Origin: Altererythrobacter sp.
GTDB lineage: Bacteria; Pseudomonadota; Alphaproteobacteria; Sphingomonadales; Sphingomonadaceae
Length of the DNA stretch: 64,000 bases
Assembly (NCBI GenBank): GCA_017308255.1
Contig: JAFKFN010000015.1
Coordinates: 32,430 to 96,429 of the forward strand
Direction: 5' to 3'
The first letter of the stretch is position 1. Every line of letters starts with the position of its first letter. The notes under the pieces are model-generated. The model worked only from the letters and a program-made list of their open reading frames with translations. It was not told the DNA's origin and did no database searches. Positions 52,219 through 60,850 of the stretch are shown piece by piece. A program made the translations under genes and the position numbers.

Positions 52219-53255
52219 GGAACGACGAAGCGCAGCTTGGGTCCGAGCGAGAGTTCGTAGCGGCCGGCGGGAAAGGCTTCGCCGTCGAGGATGAAAGGGC
52301 CGCCCACGTCGATCCGGAACCGGTCGAGGTCGAACACGTGATAGCCTCGCCGGCGCAGTTCCCGGCCCACGATGCCGCGGAAGATCAGCGGCAGGCGCAG
52401 CAGCAGCCCCAGCCGTGAATTGTCGATCACCGAGGCGCGCAGGCGGCTGTCGGTGACGCGCGCGAACGGGCGCAGCCCGGCGGGGAAGCGCGACAGGGTC
52501 GACGCGAAGATCAGGTACCGCTCGTCCAGGCGTTCCACCCCGCTGTGCGGCAGCGGGCGCCCTTCGCCGTCATAAAGCCGCATGGGCGTGCCCCGGCGCC
52601 AGACATTGCCGGCCCCGCCGAACAGCGCCTGGGCGAGGCTCCACAGCGTGGTCACGCCCACGGCCAGCGCGTTGAACGCGCCATAGCGGTGCGCTTCCTG
52701 GCCAAGGCCGATCGCCATGGTGAACACGCCCGCGCCGAACACGAAGCCCTGCACCCGTGCTTCGGGCTTGTCGCATTGGGTGACGACCAGCGGGCGGCGC
52801 GCTTCGACGCGGCCGGCGTGGATCGCTTCCATCGCATCGCTGAGCGACCAGCTGGCGGGCAGGCCCAGGTCGGCGGCGAGGGCATTGGTCTTGCCGTTGG
52901 GCAGCACGATCAGCGTGGGCCAGTTGTCACCGAAGATGCCGGCGCCGCAGGTCAGCACGTCACGCACCGTGCCGTCACCGCCATCGACCACCAGATAATC
53001 GATCCGCCGCTCCGCGAAACGGGCGACGATCGCCTGCAATTCGCTGCGCCGGTCGGGCGTTTCCACCAGCATGCTTCCCCGGCCGGCCCATTCGGGCAGG
53101 TCGCCGGCATTGCGATAACTGCGTGGGTTGCGGATCACGCCGATCAGCGGCGCCTGCCGCGCGACGGCATCGAGGCCCGCGAGCGGCGAGGCTGGGCGGG
53201 CCACCTCCGGCAACCTGTCGAAAAGATGGACCGTGCCTTGCATGTGTGCCGCCAT
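52215..53255 (-). CDS. Diacylglycerol kinase catalytic-domain protein
   Basis: A 346-residue protein. RIDYLVVDGGDGTVRDVL (about 85-102) carries the GGDGT nucleotide site of the DAGK/sphingosine-kinase/YegS family, and LIVLPNGKTNALAADLGLP follows with the N-x-L box. The N-terminal LIGVIRNPRSYRNAG completes the fold. These soluble kinases phosphorylate lipids such as diacylglycerol; the substrate here is unknown. It is upstream of, and overlaps, the nucleotidyltransferase-like gene. A 7-bp hairpin GCGGAAT/ATTCCGC lies 35 bases upstream at 53290-53308. Confidence 0.87.
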   Translation of the reverse strand: MAAHMQGTVHLFDRLPEVARPASPLAGLDAVARQAPLIGVIRNPRSYRNAGDLPEWAGRGSMLVETPDRRSELQAIVARFAERRIDYLVVDGGDGTVRDVLTCGAGIFGDNWPTLIVLPNGKTNALAADLGLPASWSLSDAMEAIHAGRVEARRPLVVTQCDKPEARVQGFVFGAGVFTMAIGLGQEAHRYGAFNALAVGVTTLWSLAQALFGGAGNVWRRGTPMRLYDGEGRPLPHSGVERLDERYLIFASTLSRFPAGLRPFARVTDSRLRASVIDNSRLGLLLRLPLIFRGIVGRELRRRGYHVFDLDRFRIDVGGPFILDGEAFPAGRYELSLGPKLRFVVP

Positions 53256-53435
53256 TAGCCCCGACTTCAGGAATTACTACGGATTTTGTGCGGAATTTCG
53301 CATTCCGCCCCGTTGCGCCGCGACCTTTTGGCCCGCCGTCCAGTCGCAAATCTGGGTGTCGGCAGCGCATGTTGCAAGTGCACGGTCATGGGCTTGCGTT
53401 TGCCAGGCGGGCCACCGGCGCGCTAGGAAAGGGCT

Positions 53436-54644
53436 ATGCTTGCCGAACATCTTCTCGACCGGGCGCGAGAGATCGCGCCTCGCATCAGCGCCTTGCGCCA
53501 GGCCATCCATGCGGAGCCGGAGCTGGGGCTGGAAACCCCGCTGACGCTGGCCAAGGCGCGCGCCGACCTGGCCGACCTGCCGCTCGAATGGCGCGAAGGA
53601 ACCTCCTGCACCGGCGCCGTCGCGACGCTGAAAGGGGCGCGGCCGGGCCCGGCGGTGCTGCTGCGCGGCGACATGGACGCGCTGCCTCTGCAGGAAGAAA
53701 CCGGCCTGCCTTTCGCCTCCACGATCGCCGGGCGCATGCATGCCTGCGGGCATGATACGCACACCGCCATGCTGGCCGGCGCGGCGCGGCTGCTGGCGGG
53801 CCGGCGCGAGGACATCGCCGGGGAAGTCCGCTTCATGTTCCAGCCGGGAGAGGAAGGCTTCCACGGCGCCCGCCACATGATCGCCGAGGGCCTGCTCGAT
53901 CCGCTGCCCGATGCCGCTTTCGCGCTGCACATCATGCCCAATTATCGCCATGGCGTGCTGACCGTGCGGGCCGGAGCCATGCTCGCCGCCGCCGACATGC
54001 TCGAAATCGTGGTGGAAGGGCAGGGCGGCCACGCCTCGATGCCGCACTTCTCGCGCGATCCGGTGCCGGTGGCGTGCGAGATCGTCACCGCCATCCAGAC
54101 CCTGGTCACGCGCCGCTTTGCAGCGTCGGAAGCCATGGTGGTGACGATCACCCAGCTCGACGCCGGGCGGGCGCATAACGTGATTCCCGATCGCGCCGTG
54201 GTGAAAGGCACCGTGCGCACGCTCTCGCCCGAGCGCCGGCAGGATGTGCGTGCCGCGCTGGCCACGCTCGCCGAAGGCATCGCCGCCGCGCACGAATGCC
54301 GCGCCACTGTCACGGTGACGGAAGGCTTCCCGCCCACGATCAACGATCCGCGCGCGGCCGACCTGTTCGAAGCCGTCGCCCTGGAGTTGCCCGGCGGCGG
54401 GTTCGAGCGCATGGCGCATCCGATCATGGGAGCAGAGGATTTCTCCTATGTGCTGGAGAAAGTGCCGGGGGCGATGGCTTTCCTCGGAGTCGCCGCCGAA
54501 GGGGCGGACTGGGCGCATTGCTGCGGCATCCATTCCAGCCGCATGATCGTGGACGAAACCGTTCTTCCACGCGGCGCGGCGATCCTGGCCGGCTGCGCGC
54601 TGCGGTTTCTCGAGCGGGGCTGGGGTCAGGCAGCCACTTCCTGA
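53436..54644 (+). CDS. M20D-family amidohydrolase (hippurate/N-acyl-amino-acid hydrolase-like)
   Basis: A 402-residue metallohydrolase. GRMHACGHDTHTAML supplies the first metal ligands, FMFQPGEEGFHGARHMI the catalytic Glu pair, and AHNVIPDRAVVKGTVRTL the lid-domain segment. MGAEDFSYVLEK and CGIHSSRMIVDE complete the metal site. The family cleaves N-acyl amino acids, hippurate or indole-amino-acid conjugates. No signal peptide. It converges with copB 16 bases downstream. Natural-product amide cleavage is possible, but the gene stands alone. Confidence 0.93.
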   Translation: MLAEHLLDRAREIAPRISALRQAIHAEPELGLETPLTLAKARADLADLPLEWREGTSCTGAVATLKGARPGPAVLLRGDMDALPLQEETGLPFASTIAGRMHACGHDTHTAMLAGAARLLAGRREDIAGEVRFMFQPGEEGFHGARHMIAEGLLDPLPDAAFALHIMPNYRHGVLTVRAGAMLAAADMLEIVVEGQGGHASMPHFSRDPVPVACEIVTAIQTLVTRRFAASEAMVVTITQLDAGRAHNVIPDRAVVKGTVRTLSPERRQDVRAALATLAEGIAAAHECRATVTVTEGFPPTINDPRAADLFEAVALELPGGGFERMAHPIMGAEDFSYVLEKVPGAMAFLGVAAEGADWAHCCGIHSSRMIVDETVLPRGAAILAGCALRFLERGWGQAATS

Positions 54645-54660
54645 ACCGCCCGGTGCGGCA

Positions 54661-55668
54661 TCAGAACCAGGACCGGATTCCCATCAGGACGTTCCATCCC
54701 CCGGCCTTCTCGCCCCGGGCGCGCCGGAAATCCGCCGTATCGCCAAATGACCGCTCGTATTCCACGCCCAGATAGGGCGCGAATTCGGGTACGAACTGAT
54801 AGCGCAGGCGCAGGCCGGCCTCGGCACTGGTCAGGCCGGAACCGATGGCCAGCTCGGGAACGTCCTGCGCGGAAAAGGTAAGCTCGCCTGTCGGCTGGAG
54901 GATCAGCTTGCGGGTCAGCCGCTGGTCGTATTCCGCTTCGATCCGCGCGGTGACGTCGCCCTTGTTCGACAGGAACAGCGCGCCGTCGATTTCGAACCAG
55001 TAGGGCGCCAGGCCCTGGATGCCGATGACGGCATGGGTGCGATCCGGCCCGGCGCCCAGATCCTGGCGGATGCCCGCCTGAAGGTTCCACCACGGGTCCA
55101 GCGCATGGTTCCACAGCGCCTGCACCTCGGCGCTTTCCGGCTTTTCGCCGAAGCGGCTTTCGCCCTGGGTCTTGATCCAGAGCTTGTCGATATCGCCGCC
55201 GTACCAGCCCTCGGCATCCCAGGCATAGCCGTCCTTGCCTTTGCCGATGACGGCCTCCAGCCGATCGACCAGCACCTTGCCACTGGTGATCGCGCCATGC
55301 TCCTGGCGGGCGATTTCGCGCGCCGGTGCCATGGCGGCGGTTCCGAAAATGGCGTCGGCGGCATGGTCCGGGCCGCTCAAGGCCGCGGCGGACGGCCCGC
55401 GCACCGGCGGATCGGTGGCCTCGGCGCCGTGATCCGCGTGGGCATGATCCGCTTCCGCCGGCGCGGATTCGGGCATGGAATGGCCGGCAGGCGGATCGGC
55501 GGGCTCGGCCGGCGAGGGCATGGCGTGGCCGGCATGGGGATCCGCCGGAGCGGCCTGCGCCGCGCCGCTTTCATGGCTTTCTTGGTCATGATGATCGTGC
55601 TGCGCCCAGGCGGGCATGGCGATCATCGCCCCGATCGCGCCGAGGGCGACGCTCCTGAACGGCTTCAC
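54661..55668 (-). CDS. copB: Copper resistance protein B, outer membrane
   Basis: A 335-residue protein. GTG 55668, overlapping the copA stop, gives a signal peptide (KPFRSVALGAIGAMIAMPAWA). A His/Met-rich linker follows (HDHHDQESHESG; DPHAGHAMPSP; HADHGAE). From residue 130 onward it is a predicted beta-barrel with the CopB landmarks YAWDAEGWYGGD, WNLQAGIRQDLG and the terminal FAPYLGVEYERSFGDTADF. It is thought to bind or export copper at the outer membrane together with CopA. Confidence 0.94.
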   Translation of the reverse strand: MKPFRSVALGAIGAMIAMPAWAQHDHHDQESHESGAAQAAPADPHAGHAMPSPAEPADPPAGHSMPESAPAEADHAHADHGAEATDPPVRGPSAAALSGPDHAADAIFGTAAMAPAREIARQEHGAITSGKVLVDRLEAVIGKGKDGYAWDAEGWYGGDIDKLWIKTQGESRFGEKPESAEVQALWNHALDPWWNLQAGIRQDLGAGPDRTHAVIGIQGLAPYWFEIDGALFLSNKGDVTARIEAEYDQRLTRKLILQPTGELTFSAQDVPELAIGSGLTSAEAGLRLRYQFVPEFAPYLGVEYERSFGDTADFRRARGEKAGGWNVLMGIRSWF

Positions 55669-57434
55669 GCGCCAGCTCCGTCGAGCGGGCGGACCGTGAC
55701 GACGCGGAACATCCCGGCGTGCATGTGCAGCAGCAGATGGCAATGGAATGCCCAGTCGCCCGGTGCATCGGCTGTCAGGTCGAAGCTGAGCTTGCCCCCC
55801 GGCAGCACGTTGACCGTATGCTTGCGCGGATAATTGCCGGCCTGGCCGTTGACCACTTCAAAGAAATGGCCGTGCAGGTGGATCGGGTGCGTCATCATCG
55901 TATCGTTGACGAGCACCACGCGCGCGCGCTCATCGCGCTCGAAGCGGATCGGCTCCACGCCTTCGCTGAACTTCTCGCCGTCGAACGACCACATGAAGCG
56001 TTCCATGTTGCCGGTCAGATGAACTTCGATCGTGCGTGGGGGCGGGCGCGGATCGGGATTGGGCGTGAGCGATACGAGATCGCCATACGTCAGCACCCGG
56101 TGGCCGGCGTCTTCCAGCCCCAGGCCCGGATCGCCGGTGCGGTCGACCGGCGCCATGGCGATGGCATCCACGCCCACGCCGACCTTGACGCTGGCCGGCG
56201 CCATGGCCTTGTCGCGCATGGTCATGCCGGCCATCGAATGGGAACCGGCGGCCGTGGCCCCGTGATCCATGGCCCCGTGGTCCATTCCGGCCATGGATCC
56301 GTGGTCCATGCCGCCCATGCCCATGTCCTTCATGGTCAGCGTCGGGCGCGGGCGCAGCGGCGGAACGGGGGCCGCCATCCCCGGGCGCGGGGCCAGCGTG
56401 GCGCGGGCCATGCCGGATCGGTCGACCGATTCCGCCACCAAGGTGAAGGCCTTGTCCTCCGCCGGTTGGACGATCACGTCGTAAGTCTCGGCATTGCCGA
56501 TCTGCAACTCGTCCACGGTCACCGGCCGGACATTCTGCCCATCGGCGCTCACCACGGTCATCGGCAGGCCGGGAATGCGCAGATTGAAGATCGTCATGGT
56601 GGCGGCATTGATGATGCGCAGCCGTACCCGCTCGCCGGGGCGGAACAGGCCGGTCCAGTTTTCCTCCGGCCCGTGGCCGTTGATCAGATAGGTATAGGTG
56701 GCCGCCGTCACGTCGGCGATATCGGTCGGGTCCATCCGCATCCGGCCCCACATCGCGCGGTCCGCCGCGGACATGCCTTCTTCCGGCCCGCCCTCGATCA
56801 TGCCGAACAGCGTCTGCTTCTGGCGGTTGAAATAGCCGCCTTCCGCCTTGAGCTTGGTGATAAGCTGGTGCGGGTGCAGGAACGTCCAGTCGCTCAGTAC
56901 AACCACATGCTCGCGATCATAGGCAACCGGGTCGGGCTCTGCCGGATCGATCACGATCGGGCCATAATGGCCCTGCTGTTCCTGCAGCCCGGAATGGCTG
57001 TGATACCAATAGGTGCCGCTCTGCCGCACCGGGAACTCGTAGACGAAGGTGGAACGGGGCCCGATGCCGGGAAAGCTGACGCCCGGCACCCCGTCCATCT
57101 GGAACGGCACGATCAGCCCGTGCCAGTGGATCGAGGTATCCTCGTCCAGCGCGTTTTCCACATGCAGGCGGACGGTCTGTCCTTCCTTCAGCCGGATCAG
57201 CGGGGCGGGCAGCACGCCGTTGATGGTCACCGCATGACCGGTGCGCCCGCCCACGGTGAAGGCGCTGTTGGCGATCCTGAGGCGTATGTCCTCGCCTGAA
57301 AGCGGGGCCGGGGCGGGAACGAGGCCGGCCGTGCCGGACCTGGCCCAGGCCGGAAAGGCCCTGGTCACGCCGAGCCCGGCCAGACCGATCGCCCCGGCGC
57401 GTAAGAGCGAGCGGCGCTCGATACGTGGTGTCAT
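55665..57434 (-). CDS. copA: Periplasmic multicopper oxidase, copper resistance
   Basis: A 589-residue CopA/PcoA enzyme. The Tat signal contains RRSLLRAGAIGLAG. The four copper-ligand blocks are visible: IHWHGLI (about 97), YWYHSHSG (about 142), HPIHLHGHFFEV (about 520) and FHCHLLLHMHAGM near the C-terminus. A Met/His-rich insert at about 370-410 (MKDMGMGGMDHGSMAGM) is the copper-storing region. It oxidises Cu(I) in the periplasm. ATG 57434 is preferred. No CueR or CopRS gene is adjacent, so regulation is not visible here. Confidence 0.95.
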   Translation of the reverse strand: MTPRIERRSLLRAGAIGLAGLGVTRAFPAWARSGTAGLVPAPAPLSGEDIRLRIANSAFTVGGRTGHAVTINGVLPAPLIRLKEGQTVRLHVENALDEDTSIHWHGLIVPFQMDGVPGVSFPGIGPRSTFVYEFPVRQSGTYWYHSHSGLQEQQGHYGPIVIDPAEPDPVAYDREHVVVLSDWTFLHPHQLITKLKAEGGYFNRQKQTLFGMIEGGPEEGMSAADRAMWGRMRMDPTDIADVTAATYTYLINGHGPEENWTGLFRPGERVRLRIINAATMTIFNLRIPGLPMTVVSADGQNVRPVTVDELQIGNAETYDVIVQPAEDKAFTLVAESVDRSGMARATLAPRPGMAAPVPPLRPRPTLTMKDMGMGGMDHGSMAGMDHGAMDHGATAAGSHSMAGMTMRDKAMAPASVKVGVGVDAIAMAPVDRTGDPGLGLEDAGHRVLTYGDLVSLTPNPDPRPPPRTIEVHLTGNMERFMWSFDGEKFSEGVEPIRFERDERARVVLVNDTMMTHPIHLHGHFFEVVNGQAGNYPRKHTVNVLPGGKLSFDLTADAPGDWAFHCHLLLHMHAGMFRVVTVRPLDGAGA

Positions 57435-57486
57435 GCTCTGCGTCCTGCGCGAGCCCCGGCCATTCGGCAAGGGCCGAGGCCGGGGA

Positions 57487-58287
57487 TCAGGCCGGCGCGC
57501 CCTCGGCCAGCTTTGCGTCGAGATCGTCGCCCGGCTCGAAATAGCCGCCCGACAAGGCGTCATAGCGCCCGGAGGCCAGGTCGACCACGCGCTGGGCACA
57601 AAGGGCGAGGTCCTGCGCGGAGGCCGGGTCCGCTTCCCGTTCGCGCAAGCGGCCCATCATGCCGCCGAGATATTTCTGCGCCGCGGTGTCTTCCAGCGTT
57701 TCGCGCGCCAGGGCGGTGAAGGCAAAGCCGGGATCGATCGCGAAAGCGGCCACGGCACTGCCGGCCAGCTCCGCCGCGGCTTCGGCCACGATGCGGTTCT
57801 GGGCGATCTTGCCGGTGCAATAAGCCGACATGTAAGGCGCCACGATCCGCGCGGCCTTGGCCGAAATGCAGATCACCCGCCCGCGCCCGCGCGCGATCAT
57901 GCCCGGCAGCACCGCCTGCATGAAAAGCATCGGCGCGCGCACGTGGACCGCCTGCGCCCGCCACCATTCATCGGCATCGACTTGCCAGATCGGCCCGAAC
58001 GGGCCCGGCACGCCGGCATTGCTGACCAGCAGGTCGATCGGGCCGAGCACTTCCTCCGTCTTGCCGACGGCATGGTAGACGGAGGCGGGATCGGTCACGT
58101 CGCAGCGCACGCCGATGGCCTGCCCGCCCTTGCCCCGGATCGCGCCGGCCACCTCGTCAAGCTGCGCGAGCGAACGCGACAGCAGCGCCACGGCGGCACC
58201 TTCGCCGGCCAGCCTTTCGGCAATGGCGCGGCCAAAGCCCCGTCCGGCCCCGGTCACCATCGCGATCTGTCCCTGAAGACTCCCCAC
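57487..58287 (-). CDS. Short-chain dehydrogenase/reductase
   Basis: A 266-residue SDR. The cofactor loop is TGAGRGFG (12-19), the catalytic residues are Ser142, Tyr156 and Lys160 (YCTGK), and SNAG replaces NNAG at 89-92. LLSRSLAQ after strand 2, with Arg, suggests NADP preference. The C-terminus GGYFEPGDDLDAKL is family-typical. It is the last core gene before the integrated element and lies 53 bases upstream of copA on the same strand. Confidence 0.9.
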   Translation of the reverse strand: MGSLQGQIAMVTGAGRGFGRAIAERLAGEGAAVALLSRSLAQLDEVAGAIRGKGGQAIGVRCDVTDPASVYHAVGKTEEVLGPIDLLVSNAGVPGPFGPIWQVDADEWWRAQAVHVRAPMLFMQAVLPGMIARGRGRVICISAKAARIVAPYMSAYCTGKIAQNRIVAEAAAELAGSAVAAFAIDPGFAFTALARETLEDTAAQKYLGGMMGRLREREADPASAQDLALCAQRVVDLASGRYDALSGGYFEPGDDLDAKLAEGAPA

Positions 58288-58451
58288 GGCGCCTCTCTAG
58301 CATAATGGAGCGGGTGAAGGGATCATAACAAACTACTACAAATAAACAACATTTTTTGCTACAATTGCCCACACAGAACCTACACAGGTACGGCAAATCA
58401 ACCACTTAGGCCGCCAATCTGCACGGTTTCTGCACAGTGGGAAACGTAGAA
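58288..58451. other. AT-richer junction before the integrase gene
   Basis: 164 bases clearly less GC-rich than the left flank, including ACAAACTACTACAAATAAAC and an AT-rich ACATTTTTTGCTACAATT. CTACAA occurs twice and TCTGCAC twice near 58417. Such short repeats beside a tyrosine recombinase can be arm-binding or attachment sites. No tRNA gene is present to act as target. This is the probable left end of the element. Confidence 0.45.
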
Positions 58452-59747
58452 ATGAGTTTCATCCTCGACAAAGAGCAGGTCAAGCCGGGCCTTATCATCT
58501 TCCGACGTGGCGATGTCGGGCACAATAGCTATTACTGCCGGATCAGAATCCAGAACGAAGACCGCTACAAGACGATCTCGCTGCGCACGGCAGACCGGCA
58601 GACGGCGCGCGACCGCGCCATGGACGAGGATGCCGATATCCGTTTTCGGGCGAAGCACGACGTTCCCGTATTCAATCGCCCCTTCTCGCAAGTCGCGGAG
58701 GAATACGTTCAGGCACAGCAACGCCGCGCCAACGCTGGCGAAGTCAGTCAGGCGCGCGCCAGAAACGTCAAAAGCAAGGTCGAGGGGCCGCTGAACGCCT
58801 ATGTCGGCACCACGCAAGTGCATCTGATTACGCAGGATCGCTGGGCGGAGTATCCGCTGTGGCGGCGCGAGAACGGCACCGGACGCCGGAACAGCATCAT
58901 CAGCGATTCCACCATCCGCATCGAAATGAGCATTTTCGCAGCCATCATGAATTATGCCATCGGCAAGCGATACGTCCCCGCGCATCATCGCTTTGAGGGC
59001 ATGCCGAAGCTGAAATCCAATCGCCGTGACGAGTTCACGCTGGAAGAATACCGCAAACTGCACACCAAAGGCCGCAAGTGGATGAAGGAGGCGACCACGC
59101 CGCAAGGCGTTTGGTATCGGCAGATTTGCTACAATTTCATCCTCATCATGTGCAACACAGGGATGCGCCCGCCCGAAGCGAAGAACCTGCGCTGGCGGGA
59201 CATCACAACCGCCAAGGACAAAGATGGTCGGGAGATTCTCGTCATCTATGTGCGCGGCAAGGGCAAGGAGCGCAAGCTGATCGCACCCACCAGCGTGAAC
59301 ACCTATCTGGATCGGGTACGGGAATTATCCAAGGCCACCAAGCCCGACGATCCGGTGTTCACAATCATCAACGGCAAACCCGCCAAATGGCTCTATAGGG
59401 ATACGGTCGAAGAACTGCTGAAATACACCGAGCTACGCGATGGACCGAGCGGCATTCCCCGCACGACCTATTGCTTCCGCCACACCTATGCGACGCTGCG
59501 GCTGTCCGCTGGCGTGGACGTATATATCCTCGCCCAACAAATGGGCACTTCCGTCAAAATGATCGAGCAACACTATGGGCATGTGAACACCATCAAACAT
59601 GCCGACCGCGTATTGATGGGCATCGGCGGATGGGATGCCATGCATACCGAAATGAACGCGGAGATCGACGCGTTGGAAGCCAAGGCAAAAGCGGTGCAGT
59701 CCGTCAAAGCGAAGCAGACGGACAAGCCCCGCCGCCCCAAACGGTAG
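58452..59747 (+). CDS. Tyrosine recombinase / integrase
   Basis: A 431-residue site-specific recombinase. The N-terminal part has an arm-binding-like stretch (RTADRQTARDRAMDEDADI) and a SAM-like core-binding domain (about 80-190). The catalytic domain shows Arg239 (CNTGMRPPEAKNLRW), Arg343-His344 in YCFRHTYATLRL, and the nucleophile Tyr375 (EQHYGHVN). The HxxR box reads YxxR (Tyr340), a known variant. A Lys-rich tail (AKAKAVQSVKAKQTDKPRR) ends the protein. ATG 58452 is preferred to an upstream GTG. It should integrate and excise the right-hand element. Confidence 0.93.
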   Translation: MSFILDKEQVKPGLIIFRRGDVGHNSYYCRIRIQNEDRYKTISLRTADRQTARDRAMDEDADIRFRAKHDVPVFNRPFSQVAEEYVQAQQRRANAGEVSQARARNVKSKVEGPLNAYVGTTQVHLITQDRWAEYPLWRRENGTGRRNSIISDSTIRIEMSIFAAIMNYAIGKRYVPAHHRFEGMPKLKSNRRDEFTLEEYRKLHTKGRKWMKEATTPQGVWYRQICYNFILIMCNTGMRPPEAKNLRWRDITTAKDKDGREILVIYVRGKGKERKLIAPTSVNTYLDRVRELSKATKPDDPVFTIINGKPAKWLYRDTVEELLKYTELRDGPSGIPRTTYCFRHTYATLRLSAGVDVYILAQQMGTSVKMIEQHYGHVNTIKHADRVLMGIGGWDAMHTEMNAEIDALEAKAKAVQSVKAKQTDKPRRPKR

Positions 59748-60078
59748 CCCGCATCGTACCAGCCATCGAGTTCGATGGCCGATGCAACGGGGCTGGCGTT
59801 GCCGTGTTCACGACGCGCCGCTGGCGCAATAGGCGTGTATACGGCCAAAGCAGGCAGGGAAACACGGTGCGCAGAGCCTCAAGCACCGCCATGCCTCGCG
59901 TTTTGCGAACCCGCGTCCGGCTCGGATGCATCAGGGGCTCGCTGTTCACCGCTGCGCCGCTGGCGCGAATAGAGCGTTGAACATCTGGAAAAACACTGAC
60001 GCGGCTAAAGGCCGGGTCTCCCTTTGCAGTGGATGCAGTTGTATCGGCTGCCTCTCCCTATCGCCCGAAGGCGGGGGA
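59748..60078. repeat. Post-integrase region with imperfect direct repeats and palindromic cores
   Basis: No gene is seen in these 331 bases. TGTTCAC-GAC-GCGCCGCTGGCGC-AATAG (59805-59835) recurs as TGTTCAC-CGCT-GCGCCGCTGGCGC-GAATAG (59943-59975). Each copy has the palindrome GCGCC-GCT-GGCGC. They may be binding or resolution sites of the recombinase, or transcript hairpins. Confidence 0.5.
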
Positions 60079-60267
60079 TTACATCCCCGGCCCTTTGAGG
60101 CGGCGTGCGATGATCGCGCGGTTGATATTCTCCAAGGAACCCAGCGCATTCGCGCGTTCCGTGGTGTGCTCTTCCGTTTGCGCCAGTTCCTGGCTGATCG
60201 TGAAGAACTTCGATTGCAGGATGCTTTCGGGCTGTTGATCCAATTCGTGGGCGGTGATGAGACGCAT
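60079..60267 (-). CDS. Small conserved-looking hypothetical protein (62 aa)
   Basis: Starts MRLITAHELDQQPESILQSK and continues FFTISQELAQTEEHTTERAN to an Arg/Lys end (NRAIIARRLKGPGM). It is predicted fully helical and charged. AGGAGA lies at good spacing before ATG 60267, supporting translation. I recall similar short proteins on plasmids and mobile elements, but no name or function. Confidence 0.7.
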   Translation of the reverse strand: MRLITAHELDQQPESILQSKFFTISQELAQTEEHTTERANALGSLENINRAIIARRLKGPGM

Positions 60268-60501
60268 GATTTTTCTCCTGTCCGGCGAGGCCGCAACCAT
60301 CACGACCTTTCATGCCCCGAAACAGGCGCTGGATGACCGCCACGCACCCGTAGGGCCGCAACGAAGAGAAGGAGCCGGTAGGCTTGCGCTGGTAACAGGT
60401 CAGCTTGTGCCAAGGTGCATGATGAAAAGGAGGTGTGGGGTGGACTTGTCGGTAGGAAGCGCCTTTGCGACTCTCCGCGACCAACCGTCAACATCGCCCG
60501 A

Positions 60502-60720
60502 TCACTTGTGCAATTCGAACCCGCGTTCACGTTTTGGAGGGACATCCTTGCGGCTACGGCACAGCCAGCAAGAACAGGGCCGCCCATGCGTCGAAGCGAT
60601 CTTGCCGACCGCGCGCGGCGACGGCGGTGCATCGGCGGACAGACCATGACTCCACAGGGCCATGACACGGCGCGCCCGCGCCTTCATCCGCTCTTCATCT
60701 TGTCTGCGTCGTGCGCGCAC
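60502..60720 (-). CDS. Small basic Cys-containing protein with SxHGxPCSCWxC motif (72 aa)
   Basis: 72 residues from GTG 60720, which has GGAG seven bases upstream; an internal ATG at 60687 is an alternative. A very basic N-terminus (RARRRQDEERMKARARRVM) precedes PRAVGKIASTHGRPCSCWLC, whose CSCWLC is a likely metal-binding knuckle, and a basic end. I recall the RAVG-S-HGKPCSCWMC pattern in many small uncharacterised proteins of mobile elements. It may bind nucleic acid; the role is unknown. Confidence 0.68.
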   Translation of the reverse strand: MRARRRQDEERMKARARRVMALWSHGLSADAPPSPRAVGKIASTHGRPCSCWLCRSRKDVPPKRERGFELHK

Positions 60721-60850
60721 CGGTGCGCTCCGTTCATTATTCTAAAGGGTGTCGATAAAGCGCGAGAACCGTCTCCGCGCCCGCCGGGCATAGAGCATTG
60801 CAGGCACAATTCCAATGTCAGCCGCAAATCTCAAAGACGGCGATCTCTCG

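Noticed and set aside
57435-57486. Copper-responsive operator upstream of copA
   Set aside because: The 52-base gap shows no CueR- or CopR-like palindrome that I could support.
58288-58451. tRNA gene as integration target
   Set aside because: No cloverleaf or TTCRANNC box was found in the junction.
59926-60336. Plus-strand ORF of 136 codons after the integrase
   Set aside because: Overlaps the better supported 62-residue minus-strand gene with a good ribosome site, and has no recognisable domain.
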